In this document: one piece after another, positions 38,323 through 48,789 of the stretch
Position numbering within the stretch: position 1 is the first letter of the stretch
Layout: every line of letters starts with the position of its first letter
NCBI GenBank assembly: GCA_006503475.1
Contig: RSEH01000078.1
Location: 62,001-126,000 of the forward strand
Origin: Stentor roeselii
Lineage: Eukaryota > Ciliophora > Heterotrichea > Heterotrichida > Stentoridae
Direction: 5' to 3'
DNA: 64,000 nucleotides
Translations under genes and position numbers: made by a program
Notes under the pieces: generated by a model
Told to the model about the DNA's origin: nothing
What the model saw: the letters and a program-made list of their open reading frames with translations, nothing else
Databases searched by the model: none

Positions 38323-39297
38323 CTAGGATTTAATGAAATAATGACGGCCTCCTGAATTCCTGGAACAATTTGAATTGACTGAATCTGGGTCTAGGCTGAG
38401 GTTGCAGTACTCGCAGATCATTTTGTATTTTGATAACTCGGATGAGAACTTTTCTGTCAATTTCGCCCATTCTGAGAGTTCTTTTTGAGTCTGAGGATCA
38501 ACTTTTCCGTAGTTATCGTTTTCGTGAATTAACTTGAAGATGATCTCGTCTTTTGTCTTTAAAAGGCTTTTGAAAGCAGGGTATTGCATCACGTTTTCTC
38601 GGATTTCAATCAACTCTTTTGGAAGGGTTTCTGGGTCGATGTTGACTTCTGTTCGGAAAGGCTTTGCGAGGATCAGGTCTGTTGTGTCTCTGATTTCGGA
38701 GAATTTTAAGAGGAAGCCTTGAATGTCGGAATTCGCTGATTGGATCGCGTTTATTATGTAGTTTATTCTGTCGAGATCTGCTTGGAGTTCGCCGATGTCG
38801 TATTCTAATAATGCGACTTTGGTACCAAAGTCAGAATTAAGTCTTTCATTCATAGCAGAAAATTCACTTTTCATATCCTTTTCAATAGTCCCTTTAGCAT
38901 CTCTAACTTCATCTAACTTCACAGTAAGTCTCTTAATCTGAGCAGAAATCTGATCACGTTTCGGAAAGATAGAAGAGTTCAAAACCTGATAAGCCGAAGT
39001 GAATCTTTTTCTATAAGCCTCTTCAATTTTCAATATCTTCGTAGGAGTATTCGTATAAGGAACATTTGTCAAACACTCTTCACAAAGAACTTCTTCATGT
39101 ATTTCACAGAAAAATTTGACTTCTTTATGGTGGCGGAAACACGAATTCCCTGAAAGCTCTGGTATTCGAGGGTCTTGAACAGGAGAACTAGGTTCACTTG
39201 AGTTTTTCGATTTTCCAGATTTCGCTGATTTTGGACTTGAACTCGATTTTCTTTTAGGTTTTTTTCCTGTTTTTTTCTTAGAAGGTGCGTCACTCAT
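38323..39297 (-). CDS. B-box zinc finger and coiled-coil protein
   Basis: 324 residues. A Lys/Ser-rich disordered N-terminus (KKKTGKKPKRKSSSSPKS) precedes a B-box type 2 finger (about 52-85; CFRHHKEVKFFCEIHEEVLCEECL). Long coiled coil follows (about 90-250). The Cys/His-containing end (MICEYCNLSL...GGRHYFIKS) could hold another metal site. There is no RING upstream, so this is a TRIM-like protein lacking the ligase module. The neighbouring convergent gene carries a RING, but an interaction is only speculation. Confidence 0.83.
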   Translation of the reverse strand: MSDAPSKKKTGKKPKRKSSSSPKSAKSGKSKNSSEPSSPVQDPRIPELSGNSCFRHHKEVKFFCEIHEEVLCEECLTNVPYTNTPTKILKIEEAYRKRFTSAYQVLNSSIFPKRDQISAQIKRLTVKLDEVRDAKGTIEKDMKSEFSAMNERLNSDFGTKVALLEYDIGELQADLDRINYIINAIQSANSDIQGFLLKFSEIRDTTDLILAKPFRTEVNIDPETLPKELIEIRENVMQYPAFKSLLKTKDEIIFKLIHENDNYGKVDPQTQKELSEWAKLTEKFSSELSKYKMICEYCNLSLDPDSVNSNCSRNSGGRHYFIKS

Positions 39298-39378
39298 ATT
39301 TAAGATTATTGAAAAGTTTCAGCCGGGTAAGGAACTCGGATTTGATCAGGGTGTTGGAAAGTTACACGATATAATAAT

Positions 39379-40002
39379 ATGGAAGAGATTATAGGGTATA
39401 TACCTCCTGTAACTAAGTACATCGCTGGGAGTGCCTTATTGATCACAGTTCTTTGCACTCTTCACTTCATAGAAGAAGCTGATTTATTCTTTGATGTTGA
39501 TCAAATCTTAGAAAAACATGAAATTTGGCGAGTTTTTACCTCATTTTTGTACTTCGGGACTTTTAGTTTCTCGACTTTTCTACATTTGCTTACTTTATTT
39601 CATCACACAAAGACACTGGAAGTAATGATATTTCACGGTCAGATCTCAGAATTCATCTGGTTTCTTTTTATCTGCTGGTCGATGAATCTCCTGATCGCTC
39701 CTTATTTTAACTTGATTTTCCTCTCTGAAAGTCTTTTCATGTGCATCATGTACCTGCTTTCAAAGAGGAATCGAGAAGGTCGCATCGCATTGTTAGGTCT
39801 TCCTATTGTAATCCCTAATTCTTTTTTACCTTATCTTTTCCTGGCTTTCGGTATAGAAAAAGAGAAGTTGGTCGGTATGGCGATTGCACATTTCTACTAC
39901 TTTTGTGAAGACATTGTTCCTAATCTCCCAACAAGTAAAAACTTTAGAATATTGAAGCCACCGCAATTTGTGAAGAAGTTTGCAAGACTTTTAGAAGGTT
40001 AA
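39379..40002 (+). CDS. Derlin, ER-associated degradation rhomboid pseudoprotease
   Basis: 207 residues with four to six hydrophobic segments. The Derlin-specific WR motif is present in HEIWRVFTSFLYFG (about 47-60), preceded by LFFDVDQIL as in animal and yeast Derlins. As expected for Derlins, the rhomboid catalytic Ser/His pair is absent. Derlins thin the ER membrane and help retrotranslocate misfolded proteins to the p97 system. The length is slightly short, with no clear SHP box (p97-binding) at the C-terminus. It is divergent from the B-box gene, 81 bp between starts. Confidence 0.92.
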   Translation: MEEIIGYIPPVTKYIAGSALLITVLCTLHFIEEADLFFDVDQILEKHEIWRVFTSFLYFGTFSFSTFLHLLTLFHHTKTLEVMIFHGQISEFIWFLFICWSMNLLIAPYFNLIFLSESLFMCIMYLLSKRNREGRIALLGLPIVIPNSFLPYLFLAFGIEKEKLVGMAIAHFYYFCEDIVPNLPTSKNFRILKPPQFVKKFARLLEG

Positions 40003-40713
40003 TATTTTTGAATATTTATGGAATGGAACTTGTGTATTTTTGATTTTTTTTTTAGTAGGCTTTAGCATGATTTTAAAAAATTTCTTATATTTTGTCAAAT
40101 GGTGAGTTGGATCATAAAATTGGGTTTATATGAAAAGAAGGAAATTTCTGCGAAATTTAGTTCAAAGGAATATTTTTGAAGGTGAAGTATCTAGTTTTAA
40201 TCAGTGCAGTGATTGACTTTTTTATATGCTAGAAATTTAAAGAAAACACTGAAAATCAATAATTTTATAAATGAAAACATCGGGTTTATTATTCCTTAAC
40301 AACAACACAAAACACCTTCTTTGCTATTCTCAACAATTAACACGAAAGTTATCCTGACAAAACCAAGTAAAACTATTCACTACCCAGCCCATTTTTCCTA
40401 AAATTCAAATTCCAAGTCATTTTATTTCCCCTCTCTCATAAAAAATTCAACAAACCCTTCAGAACCCCATTTCTAATCCAATTTTTCAAAAGTCCCCATC
40501 CAGCTTATTTATACTGAAAACAATGAATAAGCTTCTTTTTCCTCTAATTTCTCTCTCCAAGTTAAACCCAATCTTATTTCCCGATCCCCCCTGCATTCCA
40601 CACTTTCCTCTAAAACCTAATCAATGAAACTTCAAGATTTCTCCTCAAATATTTGAAAATAATCCATCTTCAATCCAAAATTATGCTCCACTAAAAATGA
40701 CTTGAAAATATAA
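40003..40713. other. Intergenic region, 0.7 kb
   Basis: No supported gene. The plus strand is G/T-rich to about 40250 and A/C-rich, G-poor from about 40290 to the next ATG. This is the same switch seen between other gene ends and starts. Confidence 0.6.
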
Positions 40714-41400
40714 ATGTCTGTATCGCTTTCATCATACGAGCAAATCTTTTTTCCCTCATCAGACCTGCCGCTAAGGCAAACAACAAGAAAACTACCAGCG
40801 ATGACTCGAAGTTGTCACAAAAGCACTTTAGTTCTTGACTTAGACGAGACTTTGATTCACTCTTCGTCAATTCCAATTGAAAACCCAGACGATGTGGTTT
40901 TTCTCAATTCAGGAGGTCAAAAAAAGCCTTTGTTTGTCAAGTACCGACCTGGTTTATTCGAATTTTTGAATCGGGTATCTCTGAAATTTGAATTAGTGAT
41001 CTTCACAGCTTCGACCAGAGACTACGCCGAGCAAGTAATTAACAAATTTGACTGTCAGAGACGACTGCTCAAGTATCGCTTTTATCGAGAGGACTGCACT
41101 GATCACTCTGGACAGTATGTTAAAGATTTGGGAAAACTTGGCAGGGATCTTAGCAAAGTTATCATTTTAGATAATTCAATCACTGCGTTTTTGTATCAAC
41201 TCAATAACGGGATACCCATTGCCAGCTGGTTTAATGACCCTAATGACAGAGAACTTGAAAAAGCTTGTTTTTTGTTGGAACAACTTGAAAAACTTGAGGA
41301 TGTTAGACCTGCTTTAAATTCAATGTTTAATCTACCGAAGCTCTTGGAAGAGTTCAAGAAAAGTATTCAAGATAAAAAAATCAATGTTTGTAGTAATTAA
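40714..41400 (+). CDS. CTD-type small phosphatase (SCP/FCP-like, HAD family)
   Basis: 228 residues. The HAD phosphatase motif DLDETLIH is at 42-49 (D42 nucleophile, D44, T46), followed by the family's KYRPGLFEFLNRV, ELVIFTAS and VIILDNS motifs. These are hallmarks of SCP1/NIF-type phosphatases that dephosphorylate RNA polymerase II CTD, SMADs or membrane substrates. The N-terminal 33 residues carry no recognised signal. All catalytic motifs are intact. Substrate cannot be told from sequence. Confidence 0.93.
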   Translation: MSVSLSSYEQIFFPSSDLPLRQTTRKLPAMTRSCHKSTLVLDLDETLIHSSSIPIENPDDVVFLNSGGQKKPLFVKYRPGLFEFLNRVSLKFELVIFTASTRDYAEQVINKFDCQRRLLKYRFYREDCTDHSGQYVKDLGKLGRDLSKVIILDNSITAFLYQLNNGIPIASWFNDPNDRELEKACFLLEQLEKLEDVRPALNSMFNLPKLLEEFKKSIQDKKINVCSN

Positions 41401-41924
41401 TGTATTTTTTTTGGTGGATTTTTTAAAGGGTTTAGAAGATTTCTGGAATAGGTTTTGGATATTGTGGCTTAGGATTTAAATTTGGGGGATTTTTGGAAGA
41501 AAAAATGACGATTTTTGATTTTTTTTAGATGGTTTTAGAAATTTTTTTTTAAGAATGAGGGAAATCGATAGTGGTATTTATTTTTGTTTGATTTAGATTT
41601 TGGTTGTTTTATAGTTGATTTCTTGATCACATGAGGACTATATTTGATTCTTTTACAATCAAAAATTTACTAAATGTTAGAATTGTTTAAGCATTATTCC
41701 ACTTAAAATGGAATTGGTTTTTATATTGTCAGAGAGTTGACTAAATATTAATTTATGTTTTGTAACAAGCTCAGACTGAAAATCTTCATCCTAATACTAG
41801 TAATCTTCATCTTTCCCTTCACACTCTAACTTTTTCAGTTATTTCTGACAAGATTTGTTTTCAATTCCAAAATTCACTTACCCGGGTGATTCTTGCAAAT
41901 TCATCCAGAAAATTAAAATTTTAC
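41401..41924. other. Intergenic region
   Basis: 524 bases without a supported gene. The first 200 are strongly G/T-rich, then AT-rich; no RNA gene or repeat was recognised. Confidence 0.55.
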
Positions 41925-42163
41925 TTACATAGACAGTAAAAGTGAAGAGATTTCCAAGTACTTCTTTCTAAAAATCCTAATAATCCTATCCCAAGCTGCT
42001 TTCCTCGATATCTGGTCTTCATTCAAAAAATCCATCTCATTACCTAAAAGTTTGAGCTTAAGCCCTTCCCCAACAACTCTTCACCTTCAAATGTACGAGC
42101 GCTATGATATGCAAGTCTAAAGAGATCACATATTAAACACCCAGACTGTCGCTTTCTTTCCAT
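41925..42163 (-). CDS. Possible small gene with an internal frame change
   Basis: From the ATG at 42163, 39 coding-like codons run to a TAG at 42044 (M-E-R-K-R-Q-S-G-C-L-I-C-D-L-F-R...FEGEELLGKG). In the -1 frame an overlapping coding-like stretch continues (GLKLKLLGNEMDFLNEDQIS...) to TAA at 41925. No 15-nt GT..AG intron would join them; a one-base assembly error, a frameshift or decay are possible. The ATG is only 2 bases past the stop of the Zwilch-like gene. Function unknown. Confidence 0.4.
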
Positions 42164-42165
42164 AT

Positions 42166-43551
42166 TTAAAGCAAATTATTATCCCTAAAAGTAAAAACTT
42201 CCTCAACACAAACAAACCATTTCTCATCAATCCACAAATACCGAGTAATAACTTCTCTATCCTCATCAACTTCTCTTGAAACCGCTTCCCAGCTATCAAG
42301 TTTAAAAGATTTTAAATTAGGGACTTCAAAATTTTCCTTTATTTCATGAGTCAAAAGTAAGAAACCGTCACTTTCTTGATAAAAGTAAAGAACTGGAGTC
42401 ATCATTTTACTGATTGTTCTTACTTTAATACCTGCACTGTTCAGTAAAATGGACATTTGAAGGATTTTGTAAAGTTTGTTGAGGTTTATTATGGATTTGT
42501 TCATGTCTCGGAAATTGTCTCTTGTTAGGAATAAGAGTTGATCTGCTGAACATACCTTGCCTGAGACTAAAAAGTAGTGAAAGTCGGATTTTAGTTTGAA
42601 AATTCCTAATTCTATGCAGGTGTCTACTATGTTTTCGGAAAAGTCTTCACAGAGTGCCAAGATACTGTGTCTGACGTTTTCATCTTCTGATTTTAAATGC
42701 TTTAGTCGAAGAAGGTTTGAACCTAGTCGAGTGTTGTTTCCTTCAGCGACCCATGGATAGTGTCTTTTGTCTCTTATAAAAGAAATAACCTTGAGATAAC
42801 TTTCCTTCATTTCAATGTAATCCTTGCTAAGCTTCAATACTTCCCACAGCTTATCCGTAAAATCTAGGGTAGACCTGGCAATAAATCCAGTAACAGCGGC
42901 AACTTTTTCCTCCCTAATCCTGTTGTCTGTAAGGAAACAATTGAAATCTCCACTTATATTCTGCTCAAGATTGAATTCTTTATTCAAAAACTGTTCAAGT
43001 CTTGTCAAACAATTCGTACTATTATAAAAGTTTTTTCCATCCTCTCTAAAATGATTGATGATTTCAAGGTCGTTATAAAACGACTCAAAAATATTATCCT
43101 CGCCGATTCCTCCTTGAGCAGTGATGATGCAAGACTTACAGAACTTATCAGGTTCAGACAAAAGAGAGACAGGATTTTCCCATTTCAAGCGAAATCTACA
43201 GAGAAAAGGTTCATTGATGATCATGCGGTAATCAGCAGTGACTTCAATGTCATCTGCGGATTCAAATGCAGGAGTAGACTCGCAAGCATAGATTCTGAAA
43301 AGACGCTTTTTTTTGGAATCTTTGATAAAGCCCAGATATTTCAAAGGACTCGGGTAGATTGTTTGAGTCACTTCTTCTACTTCGAACATTGCTGATGGTG
43401 AATCGATTTGAAGAAGCTTGATCACTGATGTCAATGGAAGACTTGATAAGGATGTACTTGAAGGACTTTGAAGGTTTAGACTTGGCTCATTTTCAAACAA
43501 ATAGCTGAGAGGCTGAACTGGGTGATCTTTTAAATTCACTGGATATATCAT
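42166..43551 (-). CDS. Zwilch-like kinetochore (RZZ complex) protein
   Basis: 461 residues. Central and C-terminal segments resemble animal Zwilch: RSTLDFTDKLWEVLKL followed by YPWVAEGNNTRLGSNLLRLKH (human RSDLDFAEQLW... PWLHSGSNSLLSKLI), then ELGIFKLKSDFHYFLVSG, LYKILQMSILLNSAGIKV and a VLYFYQES strand. Zwilch, with Rod and Zw10, forms the outer kinetochore corona that recruits dynein and Mad1/Mad2. The N-terminal third is more diverged. The assignment is from remembered motifs, without a profile search. If right, both Ndc80 (Spc25) and RZZ components lie in this window. Confidence 0.65.
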   Translation of the reverse strand: MIYPVNLKDHPVQPLSYLFENEPSLNLQSPSSTSLSSLPLTSVIKLLQIDSPSAMFEVEEVTQTIYPSPLKYLGFIKDSKKKRLFRIYACESTPAFESADDIEVTADYRMIINEPFLCRFRLKWENPVSLLSEPDKFCKSCIITAQGGIGEDNIFESFYNDLEIINHFREDGKNFYNSTNCLTRLEQFLNKEFNLEQNISGDFNCFLTDNRIREEKVAAVTGFIARSTLDFTDKLWEVLKLSKDYIEMKESYLKVISFIRDKRHYPWVAEGNNTRLGSNLLRLKHLKSEDENVRHSILALCEDFSENIVDTCIELGIFKLKSDFHYFLVSGKVCSADQLLFLTRDNFRDMNKSIINLNKLYKILQMSILLNSAGIKVRTISKMMTPVLYFYQESDGFLLLTHEIKENFEVPNLKSFKLDSWEAVSREVDEDREVITRYLWIDEKWFVCVEEVFTFRDNNLL

Positions 43552-43881
43552 TTGTTAGAGTTAAGATACGGGAACTTCCATTGTCAGAGTGATTTTTATA
43601 CATTGCCTACACCGATCTTCATATGATCAAATATCTATTCGCTCAAAAAATGCATAAAAATTGACAGAAAATCATTACCTTGTCACAGTATCCAAACCAA
43701 TCTTCCAAAATTACATAATAAGCAATAAATCAAATCCATCAAACATTTACATCCCAAAACCCTTCTATAAAAAACCCCATAAATCCCCTCCCCAAACTAA
43801 AAAGTTCCTTCAAATCCTTCAAACCCCATTCCAAGCCAACCTTCAGAAGTTAAATGAAAACCACTCATTTTATTAATAAAA
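43552..43881. other. Intergenic region between divergent genes
   Basis: 330 bases upstream of both the Zwilch-like and p32 genes. The right half is A/C-rich and G-poor, ending in ATTAATAAAA before the ATG. No gene is supported. Confidence 0.6.
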
Positions 43882-44559
43882 ATGTTCCGATCTCTAAAGT
43901 CCTTGATCCGTCCTTTGTCCCAACTATCGATGCCCAGATCACGAGGGTTTTCATCGTTGATCAACAAGCGACTTTTTAAGGCTTTAGAAAAGGAGTTCGA
44001 GTTCGAAGAGTCTCAATACAAAGTAGACGAGTCAGTGGCTCCCTTCTTACAAGAGTCCGGTTTCGAGATAACCGATTTAGAAGGTTCAACTCAAGTTTCC
44101 TTAAAGAAAATCGTGCACGGCAATGAAGTTTTCATTACTTTCAACGCTCGTTCGCCCTATGAAGATTCTGAACAACAAGAAGGAGAACAAGAAGGTGAAG
44201 AAGAACAAGCTCAAGATAATTCAACTGACTTTCAGGTCTCTATAAAGAAAGTAGGGAAAAAAGAAGGTCTTCTTTATGAATGTGTCAGCAACCAAAGCGA
44301 AATTCATGTCAGTAACATCATGTTTTCTGAGAATGTTGAAAGTGCTGAACGAATCTCGAGTTATAACTCGAATGGTGAGTATAGAGGACCTGATTTTACT
44401 ACTTTAGATGAGAAACTTCAAACGGCTTTTGTGGAATACTTGAAAACTCATGGAGTTAATGAAGATCTTGCGGTTTTTGTTGAGACTTATAGCGTTGACA
44501 AGGAACATAGACTTTACATGGAATGGCTGGGAAAGATGAAAAACTTCATTAGTAATTAG
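43882..44559 (+). CDS. Mitochondrial p32/C1QBP/MAM33-family protein
   Basis: 225 residues. A basic, Ser-rich N-terminal presequence (MFRSLKSLIRPLSQLSMPRSRGFSS) fits mitochondrial matrix import. The MAM33 domain follows, with an acidic insert (EQQEGEQEGEEEQAQ). The family's C-terminal signature is clear: YRGPDFTTLDEKLQTAF, then a variable-length helix and YMEWLGKMKNFI. These proteins form acidic trimers that support mitochondrial translation and RNA metabolism. Intact. Convergent with the next gene, 16 bp between stops once that gene's intron is considered. Confidence 0.9.
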   Translation: MFRSLKSLIRPLSQLSMPRSRGFSSLINKRLFKALEKEFEFEESQYKVDESVAPFLQESGFEITDLEGSTQVSLKKIVHGNEVFITFNARSPYEDSEQQEGEQEGEEEQAQDNSTDFQVSIKKVGKKEGLLYECVSNQSEIHVSNIMFSENVESAERISSYNSNGEYRGPDFTTLDEKLQTAFVEYLKTHGVNEDLAVFVETYSVDKEHRLYMEWLGKMKNFISN

Positions 44560-44575
44560 ATATGTTCATTAACAA

Positions 44576-46525
44576 CTAGTAAGGGTAAAAATAAGCTGTT
44601 GGGTAATCATTGTCAGTGACTTCTAAAATATCGTCGATGTAATCATGAATGTTCTTTGGAAGTGGTAAAAGCTTTGGAGTTGAACCTCTTGTATCATTTG
44701 AGTACATATTCAAAGAAAGACTCGCATCAAAAAGATAAGAACGGCTAAAACTTTTCTTTGATTTTTGAATCTCATTTTCCCATTTTCTATGTAAATTTTA
44801 CAAAAAACAAAGAGCTGTCAATTTCGTGTATCTTCTTCTTAAAAGTGTTTTCAGTTTAATTATTCTCGTCCTAAGAGCGACTGACCTCCTAAACGAAAAA
44901 TGTTTAATACCCTCAAAAGATTCAAGCTTCTGATAGAAATGAATCCGATTCAATAACTTTTTAAAAATCCCTAAAAAATCCCAGCAATTTTCTCGATAAA
45001 CTTCAAACAAATAAAACGATTTAATTTCATCAAAAGATTGATTCAACTGTGAACTTGTAAGTCTTTTAATGACCTTAACAATATTCGTAAGTCCAGTCTG
45101 CATCATTCGAGTAGAAACTCTTGGCTTCGCTTGACTTGAATAATCAGAACACATCGAAAAGTTCAAGTTTTTTGAGAAATTCGAACTTTTCTGAGCTGAG
45201 TTCCTGGAATTAGAGATCCGCGTGAATCGAGAGGAGTATTCAGGGGTGCTTGCAAAACTTGACTCTGCATTTCGCGTCAACCATCGAAAAGAGTCAGGCG
45301 TGCTTCTTAAACTTGATTCAGTGCGACATTGCTTTGCGAAGCCTTTGATCAATAGAAATGCTAGAAAGCGTTTATTGAAAATTTTCGTGTTCATTATTCG
45401 TAAAAAGCTGTAAATCAGTTTTATTTCGTTGTAGTTTAATGTGCGAGGCTTTTGATATGCGAAAATACTTTCAAAAGCGTGGAAAAGTAAGTTGTTTTCG
45501 CATTTGTGCTTTACGAAACTGAGGACTTGTGATAGGAATTTGAAGTACTCGACGTCTCTTCGCGCGGAAACGAGACGATAGACCATCTCGATGTAGGTCT
45601 TTCTTATCATGCTCTCGCATATTGAACGAAAAGCTTCTGCCTTGTTTTTCAGTTCCAGTCTTTTGTGATAGGTTAGAACTTCGAATAGTTTGTAAAAGGC
45701 TTTTTTCTTTACGAGGAAGTAGTTTCGGTTTAAAACACATAAACGGATTAGACCTTTTTGGTGGAATCTTGAAAGATCTGGACGCTTTGGAAGGTTTTTT
45801 ACTTTTTGATCGATTTTTAATGTTCGAGGGATCTCGACTTTTACTTCTTTCATGAGACTCTTCTGGGCAAATTTGATGTAAGGTAGGTTATGCTTAGGCT
45901 TGTTCAAAAAGCTAAAAACTCGAATAACAACCTCAGCTGGTTTCCTCAAAAATACATTCTTCATAACAACTTTCATCATTTTACTTAAAAATTTTTCACT
46001 TTTTCCAGGTGCTTTAATCATAAGAAAACAGTTTTTCACATTCATCACAGAATTTTTATAAAAAATCATGAAAACTTTAGTAATAGTTTCAATTTTCCTA
46101 ACTCGAACAAGTCTAACTTTCGGAAATTCTTTACAAAAGTTTAAAATTCTTCGTTTCAACATCTCTTCTTTTTGATTAATAAGAAAATTTTGTATTCTTG
46201 CAAGGACAGCTTTTTTTTCCCTTGAAATTTTTCGTTTGTTTGAATTTTTGACGGCTTTTGACAGAGATTCTTTATAAAGTGACCTCATTAGATAAAAAGC
46301 AAACTTCGAGTACCTCGAGCCTGAGTTTTTATAAGCTTTTCGTATTGCTAGGCAAAAAATCACACTTTTAAGTGACAGGTCTTCTGTTGACTTGAGACTT
46401 GAAATGATTTGAGTGCTTTCTTCTGAGGTGATGCTGAATGATGCGTTTTGGATAAACTCGCTGAACGAGGTTTCTGAACTCACGCAAACTGCTGGACATT
46501 TGAAAGGATTTTTCGATTTTTTCAT
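44576..46525 (-). CDS. Large basic helical protein with spliced C-terminal exon
   Basis: The main exon (46525-44802) encodes a strongly basic, helix-rich protein with many Lys/Arg, Phe and Leu. It looks somewhat like centrin-binding Sfi1-type repeats, but without a clear period. A Ser/Arg-rich linker lies near residues 400-450 (SSLRSTPDSFRWLTRNAESS). Unspliced, it would stop at 44798. Removing the 15-nt intron at 44787-44801 continues the frame for about 69 further residues (K-W-E-N-E-I-Q-K...NIHDYIDDILEV...YFYPY) to TAG at 44576. The final product is about 644 residues. Function unknown; a cytoskeletal scaffold is only a guess. Confidence 0.75.
44787..44801 (-). other. 15-nt intron
   Basis: GTAAAATTTACATAG on the minus strand. 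It contains the TAA that would otherwise end the upstream exon; its removal opens a coding-like second exon in frame. Like the intron at 17357, it holds the inverted repeat GTAAA/TTTAC. Confidence 0.88.
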
Positions 46526-47650
46526 TAATTTATTTAGGAATGATTTAAATCGTATGAAAGTGTCAATTCATTTGGAATGGGGTTTTATTGGGAACTGGAT
46601 TAAGGTTTTGAGAGGTTTGAAGTAAAACTGGAATTGGGGAATTTTGGATGAGTTTTGAGAAGGTTGGAGGTTTTAGGGCTTTTTCTGGTTTTTGATTTGG
46701 GGGTTGTTAGATTTTGAGATTGGTTTAAATTTAGAATTTTTATTGCTTTTGATTGAGGATTGATGATTTGGATTAGACAGTGAGGATATGGGTTGAGTTA
46801 GGGTGATATCATTTGATCTTAATTATGAAATTCTTTAAGAATAACTCACTTTTAAATTTTAAGGATTTCTAGAGTGGTTTAAATGTATAAAAATAATTTT
46901 TATAGTTAGATTTAAATCGATGCTTTGGAATGATTTTAAATCTTAGAGAGAGAATGATTAATATTATCTATGTTTCAGTAATCTTATTACTAAAATTATT
47001 TTATCTTCTAAGCCTTAACTTTCTAATATGTCCAAAAAAATGCCTTAATCTAGAGTAAGTATCTATTTAAAATTTTCCATCTTCCTTAAAGAATTTTATT
47101 AATCAACTCAGATTACAATCTTTATTAGAAGTTTAGATTTAATAGAAATTTATTATATTAATACTTGAAATACTCTTAATTATATTTCCTCTTCTTAAAT
47201 TCACTTAATCTATTGAAACTAACCTCTAACCAGTGATATCTTTAATAATCACCTCATTGAATAAAGTTCTTTTTTCTTGCACTTATCTTTTTTCCTTCTA
47301 TTTCTTTACTTAAATTCTCTTTCTTTTGGGCTTATTTTTCTGAGACTGCGCTCTTGAATCTACTCTTCATATGCTTTATCACTTTGATCTCCCTTCTGAA
47401 AAATTTAATTGCGCAGCCGACCCTATAAAATACAAAATAGTGAATTCATAACTTTTGATTAATTGACTATATGTTGAGATACTAAAACTCATGAAATGCT
47501 TTAAAATATTATGATATGGATTTTAGTTTATTAATTATATAGGTGAAATAGATTAGGAAAATTAGGTATTATTACAAGATAATATATTAGGAAATTTGTA
47601 AAGATGAGGAATAAGAAATATATCATTTCTATGAAGTCAAATTTACGAAT

Positions 47651-47855
47651 ATGGAACGAGAACAATTTGTGGCTATAGATCTATCAAGATGCTACTGTGG
47701 TATGATTTAAAAAATGGATAAATATTGATTCAGTTGGTATAACAGAAGTAAGCACATCAAATAACTATGCTATATTATATGTTTATAGAAATACAAAAAC
47801 ATAAATTCCGACATTCGGCGGATATTATAGCTTCAAATATGAATATTTATATTAA
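47651..47855 (+). pseudogene. Possible decayed coding fragment
   Basis: A short frame from ATG 47651 (MEREQFVAIDLSRCYCGM) ends after 19 codons. In a second frame, 47706-47855 reads coding-like, interrupted by one TAA at 47802 (VGITEVSTSNNYAILYVYRN, then IPTFGGYYSFKYEYLY). The composition is more protein-like than the surroundings and the GGYYSF element suggests a beta-propeller-type repeat. This is a weak call that a search could easily overturn. Confidence 0.25.
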
Positions 47856-48504
47856 CTAAAGTTTTATTAATCATTTTGGTAGTTTAAGCTCATCGCTTAA
47901 GGCTCACTTCCAAACCATGTGACTGAAGGTTGAATCTGAAACTCCACAGATACCATTAGTTAGAATCATAAGATTGACAATAAATGATTATTGTGTATTT
48001 CTTCTCTGCATATAGAAAACTTTGATCTCTGGATTAAACAGCCTCTGCCATATGTATTTTTTGAAACTACCTCTTTCGGATTCTCTTATTTAGCGAAGAA
48101 ATAGTCATTTAATAATCTCTTTATCAGAGTATCTGTGCCGATGCAACTACTGCATGAGCATGCTTCGACCTATCAGAAAGATAATTGGTAGATTTACGTT
48201 TTCTCCTTTTCATTCAATCAATTCGATCATTTTTTTCTATAAATTTGAATAATTCAAATATCTCACTTTCAGGCTATATTCGGTTAATTTCTTTCAATTA
48301 AGCTACCTTGTGTAATTCAATTGCTTATGAAATCAATGATTTAATGGTCTTTTCTTTGCCAATTGCTTCTCGTTCGAGTAAATGTGGTTAGAGATTTTTT
48401 AAGCTATTTCAAAGACTTTCTTTTTCTTTCTCTATTACCCAAGCTTTTTTTCCTTTGATTTGTTTTACCTAAACTCACTATCTCCTTTGATTTTAAATTG
48501 TCCC

Positions 48505-48789
48505 TCATAAGGTGCATTTAGAATGTGCATTTCGTTTGGGTCTTGTTGATTTAGGCTCTTTTAATAGATCCGGGTTCTTAACTTTAACATCAATAAAATC
48601 TCTTGGGTTTAGGGTTTGATTTTTCCAATTAAGTCCTTGTAGAATCGTGGTAGAAGTTACTGTGTTTTCTTTCGGCTTTCTTGTTTTCCTTACACTAACT
48701 TCAGATGTCACGTTTTTATATTTACCTTTGCCAACCTTTCGCTCCTTATTAGTTAAATTATCAATTATTAAATAAATTTGAGATGAATA
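48505..48789 (-). pseudogene. Coding-like fragment without ATG
   Basis: 95 codons open between a TGA and the TGA at 48505. They read as a basic, protein-like sequence (NKERKVGKGKYKNVTSEVSV, LQGLNWKNQTLNPRDFIDVK, STRPKRNAHSKCTL). No in-frame ATG and no 15-nt intron supplying one was found. It may be a remnant of a host gene or an exon whose partner is lost. Family unknown. Confidence 0.3.

Noticed and set aside
43661-43876. 71-codon plus-strand frame upstream of p32
   Set aside because: No ATG start, and its A/C-rich content matches the usual upstream flank of genes here.
47881-47945. tRNA-like sequence
   Set aside because: It contains a GGTTGAATC-like stretch, but acceptor and T-stem pairing fail on both strands.
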